Of a DNA stretch of 64,000 bases, positions 52,345 through 63,062 are shown piece after piece. Each line of letters opens with the position of its first letter. Position 1 is the stretch's first letter. Source of the DNA: Acanthaster planci (Eukaryota; Echinodermata; Asteroidea; Valvatida; Acanthasteridae); contig NW_019091381.1 of NCBI RefSeq assembly GCF_001949145.1, positions 1,245,913 through 1,309,912 on the forward strand, in the 5' to 3' direction. Made by a program: the position numbers and the translations under genes. The notes beneath the pieces were generated by a model. The model was given only the letters and a program-made list of their open reading frames with translations, was not told where the DNA came from and did not search any database.

Positions 52345-52425
52345 TAGGGTATGCACAAAAGAGGTTTCCCTATGGAACAAAACAATTACCCTGCAAGATG
52401 GCTACCATGCAAAGCCTCTATGTGG
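52345..52425 (+). repeat. Dispersed repeat shared with intron 10 of crumbs
   Basis: GTATGCACAAAAGAGGTTTC ... CCTGCAAGATGGCT ... GCAAAGCCTCT also occurs at about 19010-19095. Nature unknown; possibly part of a larger element. Confidence 0.65.
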
Positions 52426-52572
52426 CTGCTGTGTACACAGCGGCCATCTTAGATGCAACTCTAATAACAGGCAATTCGCAAACCAAGCCTTTATCTAATT
52501 GTTTACTTTGCTCCATTAAATTTCCACTGAACAGTCAAGCACCATACAAATGCAAATCATAAATTCTGTTCT

Positions 52573-52933
52573 GGACAAATAAGCCTTTTGCGAGTTAAAT
52601 TTGAATAAAATCTGGTACACTGAGTTCTTTAAATTCATGTGAACATAATTCGAATTCTGCATACTAAAGCCACTGTTGCTATACCTTGTGATTCGGGGCA
52701 AGCTTTTCCTTAGTTACATAAGAGACGCCTTGCAATAATATACTGTTCTAAATGGATAAGAAAGGCACAAAGGAAGCAGTCCATTCCAGAGATGGTGGTT
52801 GCTATGCAAAAGCTTGCCCCAAATCACAACAGTGTCTTTAGTCTGGGGAACTCAAATTGTTATGTTTATGTGCAATCAGATAACTCAGTGTACCAGATTT
52901 TATTCAAATTGAACTCTCAAATGGCTTATTGGC
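52573..52933. mobile_element. Foldback (hairpin) element, copy B
   Basis: The arms (AAGCCTTTTGCGAGTTAAAT ... CACTGTTGCTATACC, and the reverse complement ending near 52930) match the arms of copy A at 9966-10325. The central ~90 bp is in the opposite orientation to copy A. Ends approximate. Confidence 0.78.
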
Positions 52934-53562
52934 CCGAGAATTGCTACTTTTGCATGTACATTTATACATATTTTATTAACAAATTTCTGTACAGCTTGGA
53001 CCAAGATTTTAACTCGGACGCAGCCATGCTGCGCAAAGAATTCATTCCCATATCCAGAAATTCAGTTTTCAGACACTACATGTATGCACATTTAATGTAA
53101 TGATGAATACGTCCCTCTTCCTTACACACCCACCTCCACATGTGAAAAGTACCTGACATCTCTCAACTCCCATAACTAACATAACATTGATCATTTTAGT
53201 GAGGACATTGCAGATAAATGAATTTGAAGACAGCTCTGAAGGGCAGAACCACATTGATTTCTATTGCCAGTAAAGCAACACAGTTCATGGATTTTTCAAA
53301 ATAAAAAATGGACTAAGTCCGCCACACATGCATGAATTTGGTAACTTGGCTGTCAAATGTGGGATCCTACAAACTGATCAAAGTGAAACAACATTGGGCC
53401 AATGTAGGGCAGTTTCCTTAAATATAAACTGAAAAAAAAATACCACGGTACACAAATCAGCAGTTTTGCTATCCACAAAGCCAAAAAGCTTCAATTAGAG
53501 ACTGCACTATGAACCCCTTGGTAGGGGATAGTCAAGGTGTTTACCTAGCTGAGGGGGCGGAG

Positions 53563-53568
53563 TTTATT
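53563..53568 (-). terminator. NELFB: Candidate NELFB poly(A) signal AATAAA
   Basis: On the - strand the hexamer begins only three bases after the TGA stop. If used, the 3' UTR would be about 20-30 nt. A more distal signal is possible. Confidence 0.45.
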
Positions 53569-53571
53569 AGG

Positions 53572-53703
53572 TCAGAGAGGTGCTGGTGTTGGCACACTCA
53601 TCAAGGGTGAGTCCAGGGGTTCAGGTGCTGTGGCTGGGCTAGGTGTGTGTGCTTCAATCTTCTTCAACACATTTCCGTACAAGTCACGTACTTCTTGGCC
53701 ATG
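53572..53703 (-). CDS. NELFB: NELFB exon 5 (last)
   Basis: 44 codons including stop: HGQEVRDLYGNVLKKIE ... SVPTPAPL. Acceptor TTCCTTGCAG. The Pro-rich end matches the human C-terminus. Confidence 0.92.
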   Translation of the reverse strand, partial: HGQEVRDLYGNVLKKIEAHTPSPATAPEPLDSPLMSVPTPAPL

Positions 53704-56700
53704 CTGCAAGGAAAAAGGATTTCAAGCCACTTATATTCTGCGCTGTGAATCTGGGAGTCAAATGTTAAAAGAAAATCCTGCGAATAGGCCTCTTCACTTA
53801 TAAATTCATAATTATGCAGGCATGCGCACAAATGGCCTTGGCGGCAAGAAATGTTAGCAGGCCATTAAAAATGTACAGGGGTGCGACTTTGATGATCATT
53901 TTCTCTCAGGTTTTCTGGCTTTGCTCATTTTTTTCTTCAGAAAATCCTATTAAATCGGGTTTGCTATTAGTTTCTAATTTAAGTGGAATTTTTAGTGCTC
54001 TGTGAAAAGACTTTATAATTGTATTTTTTCCTATGCGCACGAGATCGCCGTTTCTTAGTATGGCCCCTTCCATCATAAGTAGTGTAAAAGTACATTGTTA
54101 GTGTTCTTGGAGCCAACCTGTGCATTTGTAAAAACATGTACTGCTATTCAATGTACCTCCATGGTTTTATCCAATGTACCAGTACTCTACCTATTCGATT
54201 CGCTGCTTTCTGCACTTGGGAAATCTGAAGAACCAGATCTCTTTCTCTTTGGAATCTGCACTTTGTCTTGTACAACCCCAAACAACAACTGGATACCATT
54301 TCTTTTGGTAGTACTCCAAGCTATGACTATTAGTTCAACAGTAAGCTGGGTAAATGTATGTACATTGAACATCGGTACGTGTTTTTACAAATGCACAGGT
54401 TGGCTCCAAGAACACTAACAATGTAATTTACACTACTTACTACTACTAAGAAACGGCGATCTCCTGCGCACAGGAAAAATTACGATTATAAAGTCTTTTA
54501 CAGAGCACTAAAAATTCCACTTAAATTTGAAACTAATAGCAAACATGATTTAATGGGATTTTCCGAAGAAAAAAGGAGCAAAGCCAGAAAACCTGAGAGA
54601 AAATGATCACTGAAGTTGCACCCCTGTACATTTTCAATGGCCTGCTCACACTTCTTGACACCAAGGCCATTTGTGCGCATTTGTACATAATTATGAATTT
54701 ATTAATGAAAAGGTCTACAGAAACAAGACCTTAGCAGAATTAGAGCCCTCATCATTAATACACGGCTGCAACCTACCTCTGTCTTCGGTTCCAACTTGTC
54801 CATCAACTCCATTGTTCTCTGTGACGGTATCCGGTGGAAGACATACTCCATCAGTCGCAGCGAATGTCTCAAAATGTTCTCCTGAATGCTGGAGGCAAGG
54901 AGGAAGTCATCAAAGATGAGGTTGCAAAATGTCTCGGAGGCAAAGTCCTCGCTCATCAGAGCCAGCTGCGATGTGAAAGGATGCAGGAAGATGTCCTCAT
55001 AAGACATGTTGCCCTCCATCTTGGTCATCTTGGGCAGGATGCGGGACAGGGCTTCCTTGTTCCTCTGCCGAGTGATGTTTAAGACGTAGTAAAGGAGCAG
55101 TGTGGCTGCAATGCGGTCCTTGCGGGCAGATCTGAGGAGCTGGTTGGGAATGTCTTGGAGTTTGGGATCATCCTCGGTCTCGTGGATTCGCTTGTTGATG
55201 TGGCGGGTATAGTCATCGGCAAGGAGGGACACAAGACTCGGAAGGAATCTCACAACCAGGTCGTTTTCCTACAAATGTTCCACAAAAGGACACAAACCAA
55301 GAACTAAACTCTGACTTTCAGTTTAGGACGAGCCCAAAAACTTACAAGGGTCTCAAATGACACAAGCTTACCATTTTGGGTTCACGGAACAGCTGTTTAT
55401 CAATCATATCCCAGGCACCAAGTCCCAGGGCTAACATTCTCAGAAGCAGCAACAAGACAGCGCTTTCCTGTAAAAGATAGTTATCAAATAACAATCAAAT
55501 TAATGTCCATGAAAAGAAAACACAAAAGTGAATGTAGTCTTGTTCTATTGAGACACTTTATGTCGGGTAACAAGACTTGATCTTTAATCTTTAAACTTCA
55601 AACTTCTTATTCCCAAAAGCTTGGTGATCATAATTTTAACCACTTGCTGCCGGTTGGTTCGAAAAATGCAGTGCACAAAATCCGGACTTTTCCAAGATTT
55701 TCAGTTTTCAAAATTCTTCAAAAATTCATCATCTCAATTAATGGACGTTTACACCCAGGTGAATTACTGTTTGGTGGCCACTCTAGTCTGACAGACAAAC
55801 CCTATTGACGCCCGAATATTTCAGCCAGGCCTGCAGCCTTGTAAAAAGAGCCCAGATTGTGCAGTGTTATGTAACTTTCTTTTGTTCACGAACCTGGCAC
55901 AGTGCACTGCTGACCTGTTTTAAATAGGGAACAGATTTGCGTGCAGCGGTGCTGTGTGGCTCATCGCTGCAACGGTGGAGCGCTTTTGTCCCCGGTGGTA
56001 ATCTGCTCGCACTAAATGCCCCAAACCATGGTATACTGTTTCAAAACAAGGCTGGATTATCTTCACTATTGAGAGTGAAAAAATGTTGGCAATGCCCAGC
56101 AGCCTGGTCTTTTGCTCTGAGTACAGTCTTGTTACAAAGCCCAGTTCCCTTTGTCCGATTTCAGAGTCCCCAGCGGCAAGTGGTTAATGTAAAGGTGCAG
56201 CGGCAATGCAAAGGAAGGGACAACTGCCTCCCTGTGGGAACTAACCCTTACCCCCCGAGCCTGGCTTGGCCATTGCAAATGTGAACTTGTACTTCTAAAA
56301 TCTGGATACACATCTAAAATCTGGATACAAAGCATACAATACTTGTACAACATTTTTCTGAGATAAACACATCTACAATAATACAATATTACATTGCTGA
56401 AAAGTGGTTTCAGTGGTAGACTGTGGTACATTGTTTGCAGACTCAACGCTGCACTTTACTTGCAGTGCATATGTAAGACAATGTACAATTTGAAAGGTGG
56501 GGGCCTAACGTCTTACCCTTGGTAACTTCTCTGTGTTCAAGAGTTGTTGTAAGACCTTGATGCCACTGCTGGCTAAGGTGTGAATGGAAAACGGGTCACA
56601 CAGGATCATCGAAAGGTCACTGAAAACAGTTGGGAAAAAATTTCTCATCAGTGGTTTTATTCAAGTTGGTTGGAACATGAGAACACAAGTACTTATTCAG

Positions 56701-58170
56701 GTGAAAAGCATTGCATCATTTTTTAAATGTCCACAGGAATATAGTTTTCATTAGGGCTCATTACGTGACTATTTTGATTTTGAGTCAATTCTTTAAAAAC
56801 TTGCATTTTAAATCTTAATTCAGTTGTTTGGACCTTTTAAAGAGCACCTCTAAGGAAAGCATGTTTTCTCTGATTTTATATGTTCAAATAAATATGGAAG
56901 TATGCAAATCGAATGCAGTGTTTTTTGTCTTAAGAGTTCAACTATAAGAAGCTAAAAAGGGCTTTTTTTCTGTTCACGCCAAGATGCAAATTCTGAATGT
57001 ACAGTGCGTCATTTGGAGAAAACAGAGAAAACGAGGGGACCCCTTGCCCTGTGTTCGTAGTGGATTAACCCTTGTGCATGCCAAACAACAGCTACATTAT
57101 TTGAACAGATAAAAATCAGAGAAAACATGTTTTCCTTAGAAGTGCTTTTTCACAAAGAAAAAAGAAAAAAATGAAACTCTAATATCTATTTGCTTATATC
57201 AACTTGTTTGAGAATTAAATTAGTTGATTTCTGGGCCTCAACTCATGCATTTTGTTGACAGTGTGGCCAATAATATTCACCCTAAGACTTGTTCCTGCCC
57301 TCTCCTGACACCATCAAGAAAGCCTTGGAGCTCCCGGGCACGTTTCTCATCCACAAACTTCTCACGCACACAGGCGTCCAAACACCAGGTGAATTTATGG
57401 CACGGGTCCTCTGTGCAAATCTCGTGCACTTCCATGTCATGTAGAACCATGAGGAGCTCGGCCCGCAGCGTGCAGTAGTGCATTATCCTACTCCTCAGAA
57501 ATAACGTCCTCAGAAACTGCAGCACCATGTCATACAACCTGACGCTCTTGCCGACCATGTGAGCGAGTTTCTGGACCACTTCGCCCTGGCGTCGTGTCTT
57601 GGGCGTCACCGAGAAGAACATGTGCGAGTTGATGGTCTCATTACCAAACAGGACAGCCTCTTTGCTTTTGATGTAGTCTGACAGTAGTGGAGACACTTCG
57701 CTGCCGAAGAGTGATGGGTTCTGCTCCCATATCTGCCGTTTTACTTCAGTCGAAGCCGCTTTGTACAGTTCTCGATCGTCTACGACAGCCATCAGGTACT
57801 TGGGGGGAACCTTTGGAAGGAGCTTCATGATCTCCATGACGACTGGCTGTACCGATTTCACTCTGATGAGAGGGAAGCACTTGGACAGCAGCTCCTCAAT
57901 GGTCTTGAAGGACTTCTTGTTTCCGACTTCCGAGAGCTGCCTGCATTTCTCGATGAGCTGTTGCCGGAGTTCTTCCATGATGGAGCGGTGGAATTCAAAG
58001 CGGCGGATGCCATGGAGGTCCAGCAAGGGCAGAGCAGGTTGGAGGGTGGGCAAGAGAATCCCATTCTCAGCCTGGAAGTCTTCAATGGCTTGTTGGGGAT
58101 CGGTGCAATTAGTCAAAGCCTCACGAAGATGGTCTGGCCCAGCAATGCCAATCTCCTCAAACCCAGACAT
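53572..58170 (-). CDS. NELFB: Negative elongation factor B (NELFB/COBRA1), five coding exons, 570 aa
   Basis: NELF-B is a subunit of the nuclear NELF complex that, with DSIF, holds RNA polymerase II in promoter-proximal pausing; P-TEFb phosphorylation releases it. Coding exons in transcript order (complement): 57281-58170, 56517-56619, 55372-55467, 54777-55268, 53572-53703. They total 1713 nt with all phases consistent. Landmarks shared with human NELF-B: LTNCT near the start, EVKRQIW, KTRRQGEVVQ, LYDMVLQFLRTLFLR, DPCHKFTWCLDAC, ARELQGFLDGV, GAWDMID, LYYVLNITRQRNKEAL and the C-terminal SVPTPAPL. Human NELF-B is 580 aa, so length is normal. The ATG at 58170 aligns with the human N-terminus; the in-frame extension upstream uses no ATG and follows a splice acceptor (CAG at 58202-58204). 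So at least one 5' non-coding exon lies upstream. Confidence 0.96.
53787..54716. mobile_element. Large foldback element (~370-bp arms) filling NELFB intron 4
   Basis: The left arm (about 53787-54158; contains GCGCACAAATGGCCTTGG, TTTTCTCTCAGGTTTTCTGG, TTGGAGCCAACCTGTGCATT) is the reverse complement of the right arm (about 54357-54716), at roughly 85-90% by eye. The ~200-bp centre is unique. It occupies most of the 1073-bp intron. No transposase seen. Confidence 0.82.
54777..55268 (-). CDS. NELFB: NELFB exon 4
   Basis: 164 codons, phase 0 at both ends, starting ENDLVVRFLPSLVSLLADDY and containing LYYVLNITRQRNKEAL, DIFLHPFTSQLALM and SLRLMEYVFHRI. Helical repeat-rich region of NELF-B. Donor GTAGGT. 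Confidence 0.95.
55372..55467 (-). CDS. NELFB: NELFB exon 3
   Basis: 32 codons, phase 0 at both ends: ESAVLLLLLRMLALGLGAWD, then MIDKQLFREPKM. Acceptor TTTTACAG, donor GTAAGC. Matches the human LLRLLALGQGAWDMID segment. Confidence 0.93.
55636..56187. mobile_element. TTAA-flanked non-autonomous element, copy 2, in NELFB intron 2
   Basis: TTAA at 55636-55639 and 56184-56187, with inverted ends CCACTTGCTGCCGG and CAGCGGCAAGTGG. Related to 50579-51175 in opposite orientation. 552 bp, no coding capacity. piggyBac-like by its target site. Confidence 0.78.
56517..56619 (-). CDS. NELFB: NELFB exon 2
   Basis: 103 nt; its first base completes Gly from exon 1, followed by DLSMILCDPFSIHTLASSGI, then KVLQQLLNTEKLPR. 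Acceptor TGTTTTCAG, donor GTAAGA. DLSMILCDPF is identical in human. Confidence 0.94.
57281..58170 (-). CDS. NELFB: NELFB exon 1 (first coding)
   Basis: 890 nt from ATG at 58170, ending in phase 2 at GTGAAT. It encodes MSGFEEIGIAGPDHLREALT through GQEQVLG and is the most conserved part of the protein. Open frames on the opposite strand here are shadows. Confidence 0.95.
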
Positions 58171-59071
58171 CTTAACTGTGACATACACTTCAACTGCTAT
58201 CCTGTAAAAGCAAATGCAGATGTTAAAGGCAGATTAAATGCATTAACCCCAACAATCCTAAAACGTCCAATGGTTGAAGGACCGAGGGCTGTTAGGGTTA
58301 AGGCCTGCATTATTTTCTTTGAAATAAATTTGTGTACTTTGTAGGGTTAGTTTTCCGATGTTTTTCTGGAATACAAAAGCATGAAGCATGCAGGAAACGG
58401 TGCTCAGAAACTCAGGTACTGGTGCTTCAAAATCAATCCAGCTGCCAGCACACTGTTCATTGACGGCGATCCAGTCTCTGAATTTTAAGCCTATTACATT
58501 GTCACTCTATTTGTGATGTGTGTCTTGATGCGTTATGAAAAAACATGTCAACATGTTCAATCACTGCATGCAATGACAGTAGAATCAGATACATGTATGT
58601 TTGACAAAGAACCAGTGCTTTGCGCACATGCTTTTACCACATCAACAGTAAAACATGAAGAGAACTCGTGAAATTAACAGTAGTTGCTTTTCAAATGTTG
58701 CACATTTAACTGGGAAAACATGCAAACCATGTAGATACAAGCGTTATGAGAAAAAAAATCATTCTGAGGTATTTGTGAAGACAGAAAAGACGACAGGATT
58801 TAATCATTTGTCTTTCTTATATTTATTAAATCTGTTTATTCTAACTTCCCAATAAAAATATTAGGCCTTGAGTCTCGCCGAAAAATTGGGGCTGGTCGGG
58901 AATTTGGGAGCATTGTTTTGGCCTTGCAAGTTGGATTCTCTGACCTACTCAAACGTCGATGTTTGTGTTGCACAGACCATTGCCTCTGTTACTAAATGAA
59001 TGAATGAGCAGAATGAACGATAATCAGAAGTGGAAATGGGGCGAAGTGGCTGACACGGCCATGTATATTAT

Positions 59072-59382
59072 TAGCCCCAACAAATAGGGCTGTCTGTTAT
59101 CTGTCGCCACCACAGCCCTACTTCAAGGCATGTCTTACATGCCTGAAATCCAAACTGCAGGATTGACACAAACTTTGAATCCTAATATCTTCCGAAATGA
59201 GTAAGTTATGAAGTTAAATTGTCGAGTCATTCTCATTTCGGAAGATTAGGGATTCAAAGGTTGTGACAATCCTGCAGTTGGGATTTCAGGCATTTAAGAC
59301 ATGCCTCAAGGTAGGGCTGTGGTGGCGACAGATAAGTGACAGATTGTAAAAGAGAGCCACCACAGCCCTATTTGTGGGGCTA
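59072..59382. mobile_element. Hairpin MITE, copy 2
   Basis: Same termini as 43797-43911 (TAGCCCCAACAAATAGGGCT and its near complement), plus a longer inner palindrome of about 90 bp per arm (GGCATGTCTTA, CTGCAGGATTG, CTTCCGAAATGAG paired with their complements). 311 bp. Target duplication is imperfect. Confidence 0.78.
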
Positions 59383-59657
59383 GTATTATTATGTGCAGGT
59401 ACACACTACACTAAACACGCACTTGAACAAACGCGCACGTTCTCACATTAGTCATTCATATAACAATATGGTGCATGGTGAACAATAGGTCGCATCATAT
59501 TTCCCTTTCTACTGTATACCGTGACCATTCATACGTACCAAAATACTCCTTGTACCTTGACAAATTAACCAGTAATTTTGTGCAGTCGTTTGATGCCTGT
59601 AGCCGGAGTTGAACCCGATTTTTCCCACAGCAATCAACTTCGCGTTGTTACACTTCG

Positions 59658-59696
59658 AAGATGGCCGCCATGGGCCGATTTGTTACTGCGCATGCG
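59658..59696. promoter_or_regulatory. YY1-like and NRF1-like motifs, probable NELFB core promoter
   Basis: AAGATGGCCGCC (59658-59669) matches the YY1 site common at the start of housekeeping genes; TGCGCATGCG (59687-59696) matches the NRF1 palindrome. Both lie 1.5 kb upstream of the NELFB ATG, in a locally GC-richer patch. Promoter role is inferred. Confidence 0.4.
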
Positions 59697-59939
59697 AATT
59701 AATACCAAATCCGACCCGATAGTTGGTACTCGACAGGAAAAAATTGGACGTCGGGCCGTTATTCGTTATTCATGCACTTCCAGTATGGTGGGAACCAGTT
59801 AGTTTACAACGTGCACAACCTGTATACAAGCAAAGATTGGTTTCAAGGTTTCAACATTTAGGAAATCAAATACAACAGTAATGAACTGTTATCATGTCTT
59901 AGTAATGGATCAAATGTGCTAAATCTCATTAGAAATACC

Positions 59940-60480
59940 ATTCACATTTAGATAACATTTGTTGCTCTCATCAAAACCATTGCCTTCAACTCTTGTACTT
60001 CAGCAAAACTTTCACTGTACAAAGCTCTCGTCCTTCCCATATTGGAGTATGGTGTACTACCTGCTGGCTCCCTCAGACAAGGAAGCAGTGATAATTTGGA
60101 GAAAGTTCAAAAACGTGCGACCCGTTTTTATCCTTGGCCAGAACCATGGTGTGATGAGTTACCCTGATAGGTTAGAAACTAGGGGTTGGTCTGACTTATC
60201 TTGTCGTCGTAATTATGCTGTTCTCTCGTTTGTCTCCATATTGCTTTAATGTACGTAATCAATGTGTTTACAATGTTTCTAATAATTCCCGCTATGTTCA
60301 TGATGTTTTGCTTCAACACCGACAAGCTAGGACCCAATCCCTGCATTTATCTTGTTTCCATGCTTTCCCTCGTCTTTGGTCAACTCTCCCTGAACACGTT
60401 CGCAATGCTACGGTTTAACAGCCTTTTTCAACGTTTTTTCCGACTCTCCGAAGCAGTGTTCTCTTTTCATAAACCCCAAC
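59940..60480 (+). pseudogene. Decayed non-LTR retrotransposon (LINE) reverse-transcriptase 3' end
   Basis: Frameshifted fragments read like the end of a LINE ORF2: LYKALVLPILEYGV, LEKVQKRATRF and, further on, FHAFPRLWSTLPEHVRNATV, which are the usual thumb-region and C-terminal patterns. At least two frame changes break it. Sequence to about 61210, T-rich and ending in a TAA-repeat tract, is probably its 3' tail. Confidence 0.75.
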
Positions 60481-60769
60481 CCCATTGCAATAACTGATCC
60501 TCCTCTCTGCCAATTATAATTCACAGTTTATCAGATAATTATACACCTCTTCTCTTATATGTGTACTTTTGTACCTATTGTGTCTTTATTGTCAACTCCT
60601 TATTACTTAATTTATTCCACTTCTTACGTAATTTTTATCTCTTTCCTCTTCTATTCACTTACAGTGAATCATCTTTTCTTATTTCTTTTATATCGACATG
60701 TTCATATGTTCGAATATTTTTATATATTCTTATTTATATTTACTTATTTCTGTATTTACTTTACTCTAA

Positions 60770-61210
60770 CCTTGATGAGGAGCAGCAGGTCTTCTTCTCC
60801 TTTTAAGTCACTGTTTCAGCCACCTGTTTACCAGTTATCCATTAGACTTTCATTCATTTTTGGTTCACTTACCTGCTGTTCTTACACGTGTAGTTTTTTT
60901 TATTCATTATGTCTTATTTATTGTGCCTTGATCATTAATTGCTTATTCATGTAACTCATTTAATGTCATATTCAATTGCTTACATTATCTTTATTCATTA
61001 TCAGTAATTTCTTTTCTTTTATGCTTTTATGCTTTTATATACATGTATAGTATGTTTATTTATTTACTCTATACACAGCTTGATGAGGAGTGGCAGGTCT
61101 TTGGCCGCAGTGATTGTTATCGCTTATGCCTCTCCTATGTCCATCTTGTATGTGATGAAAAAAAGAACTGGCATGAATTAATAATAATAATAAAAAATAA
61201 TAATAATTTG
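60770..61210 (+). repeat. Direct repeats and TAA tract in the LINE tail
   Basis: CTTGATGAGGAG plus a GGCAGGTCTT-like block occurs at about 60772 and again at 61079. A (TAA)-rich tract ends the region at 61178-61210. Consistent with a LINE 3' UTR and tail. Confidence 0.5.
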
Positions 61211-61825
61211 AAAAAATGTGTTTGGCAGCATTTTCGAGGGTGGAGGGATTGAGGGTATTTTGTCACCGCCGTGAAGAGCATTTTGTGAGATAAATTGTGA
61301 AGGATATTTACAAGCCTTGACTCAAAAGCAAAGGAAATGGAACAGTTCAAACTCGCCTTGCTTAGATTATGATGTGGAAAAGGTGCCTTTTCTTGGGGAT
61401 GAGACAGATTTGCCCATTAGTCTCTATGAATCCGTCAATGGGTAGAATTCGGAATACATGTGTTTATCTCTCTGTTGTTGCATTTTGGTTGTCTTGACCT
61501 TGTGTTTCCTCAACTTGTTTTTATCCCATACAACACGATAACTTGTCCTTTTCATTGCTAATTACATGAAAAAAGTATTATACAACTTTGACCCCAGCAT
61601 TTAAACTTGCAACTGAAGTTTTGAACTGGAATTGCGTAGCCACGGGAGGCCTGGGGACACCCCCCCCCCACAAATTCCCAATTATCTTGATAAAGGTGTA
61701 TATAAACCAAGCAGGAAGAGAGAGCTTTCAGTCATCCGACTTTGAACTTTTCCAGTGCCCGAAATTGACCGCATATAGCCACAATGTAAACTAAACAGAT
61801 AGAGCAATGACGCATGAATATAACT

Positions 61826-61898
61826 GCCTCGTTGGCGCAGTTGGCAGCGCGTCAGTCTCATAATCTGAAGGCCGTGAGTTCGAACCTCACACGGGGCA
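61826..61898 (+). tRNA. Elongator tRNA-Met (anticodon CAT)
   Basis: 73 nt, no intron, starting GCCTCGTTGGCGCAG and ending CACACGGGGCA. Acceptor stem GCCTCGT/ACGGGGC, D arm with GGCAGCGC, anticodon loop CTCATAA (CAT at 61859-61861), T arm GTGAGTTCGAACCTCAC. Only a few bases differ from vertebrate elongator tRNA-Met. Boxes A and B are intact, and a run of eight T at 61901-61908 serves as Pol III terminator. It looks functional. Confidence 0.97.
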
Positions 61899-61900
61899 TA

Positions 61901-61908
61901 TTTTTTTT
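61901..61908 (+). terminator. Pol III terminator (T8) of tRNA-Met
   Basis: Eight T residues two bases after the tRNA 3' end, the standard RNA polymerase III stop. Confidence 0.9.
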
Positions 61909-62842
61909 GGGGGGGGGGTTGTTGGGGTTACTAACTTCAAGCATATAAAGCAGTGATCATTATAATGTGAACGTTTTAATCCCCAAAGAGTTGCTAAAAA
62001 GTACATTTTGAAAGTATGAATAAGTTTTGTATTAGGTAGGATTTGAACGTAAACTTGCATGGTGCGTGCAGATAGCAAATAGTGACGTGGTTCGCGGAGA
62101 CACTATGTTATCTATCTCTTCCGTGAGCAGGTGTGGTTTTGATAATGTTCACTTTTATGCAGTTGAAGTTGAGTTAAGAATGGAACTAATCATATATAAA
62201 GAGGACGCATTCAATGAATTCCACAAGGGATATTAACTCCCAAGGTCTGTCTTTCTATTACTCATAATTATGTTTTGACACAAACTAAATAAGTTTGAGG
62301 TTAAGATAGGTTTTGTCTTCACTCTTTCATTTAGGGCCTACCAATCGTTTTTAAATTGTTTCATTTACCTTACTGGTAAAAAAATTCACCAATCAAGAAA
62401 GTAACACACGGGCACAATGGATAATACAAAAATACAAAACAAAAACAGTTTGACTAGCAGTATGAGTTCCCGTCGCTGGCAGTCTGAGGTATGCTTCTTG
62501 GGAGCTACTCCCTTCCTCTGGCAGTCTGAGGCTTCTTGGGAGGTACTCCCTTCCCCTGCCTTTGTTACGAACTACGCTTTGTCTGGTTGCACAATGAATC
62601 CTTTCAAACAGAACGAATCCTGCTTTTCAGATCATGACCATCGAGTCTCTACATCCGCCATATTGTTTGTGCAGGTCTCATGATAATGTGTAAATCGAGA
62701 GATTCTGTTGAGATCTTCCAATTTTCTTGAATCAACCTCCCCTCATCGTCATGTCGAGAGCCGATAGGAACGTGAGGCAGTAGACGACGGTCTCCGGGCA
62801 GGAATAAAGGCGCTCTTCTACACCGATGAAAACGTAACCATC
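61909..62842. other. Spacer and probable 5' UTR of the following gene
   Basis: No gene seen. A ~45-bp direct duplication (CTGGCAGTCTGAGG ... TACTCCCTTCC) lies at about 62476-62560. Confidence 0.5.
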
Positions 62843-63062
62843 ATGTATTCCAGACTAGCCCGTGCCTTCATCACGTCTTTCAAGAAGGCGTCTCTGTATC
62901 CTTTCTTGCTGGGTACGATGATGCTGCAGATTTTCGTCTGCGCAGTTCTCTTTCCTGCCCTGTTTCTGTCCGATGGTCCTCTCTGTGGAGAAAGACGAGG
63001 AGACGGCAGGTTGAAAACAGTAGGAGACAGGACAGTCTTCGACGAAGATATTGGGACTTCTG
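62843..63062 (+). CDS. First coding exon of an unidentified single-pass membrane protein (partial)
   Basis: ATG at 62843 opens 73 codons ending in phase 1 at a good donor (GTGAGT, 63063). A short basic N-terminus (MYSRLARAFITSFKKA) precedes one hydrophobic segment (from SLYPFLLG to FPALFL, about residues 17-42), then a hydrophilic Cys-containing stretch. This layout fits a type II signal-anchor protein such as a Golgi enzyme, but no family is recognised. The rest would lie beyond 64000. Confidence 0.5.

Larger units (their letters stand above)
50301..53571. other. Spacer between the tail-to-tail short crumbs and NELFB genes
   Basis: Holds the short crumbs 3' UTR (AATAAA candidate at 51857-51862), a TTAA-flanked element (50579-51175), a dispersed repeat (about 52345-52425) and a foldback element (52573-52933). 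No gene seen. Confidence 0.6.
58171..59939. other. NELFB 5' side: non-coding exon(s), intron and promoter region
   Basis: The 30 nt before the ATG follow an acceptor (TTTTACAG ending at 58202 on the - strand), so a 5' UTR intron runs upstream. It contains a hairpin MITE (59072-59382). The start of transcription is probably near the YY1- and NRF1-like sites at 59658-59696. No other gene seen. Confidence 0.5.

Noticed and set aside
54187-54418. Possible coding sequence in the centre of the NELFB intron 4 foldback
   Set aside because: Short frames on both strands without any transposase motif.
57761-58344. Plus-strand frames over NELFB exon 1
   Set aside because: Shadows of the strongly conserved NELFB coding strand.
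61620-61680. Another CAGGGGCGTAGC-type element (GCGTAGCCACGGGAGG)
   Set aside because: Only one end-like sequence is present; no matching inverted end was found.
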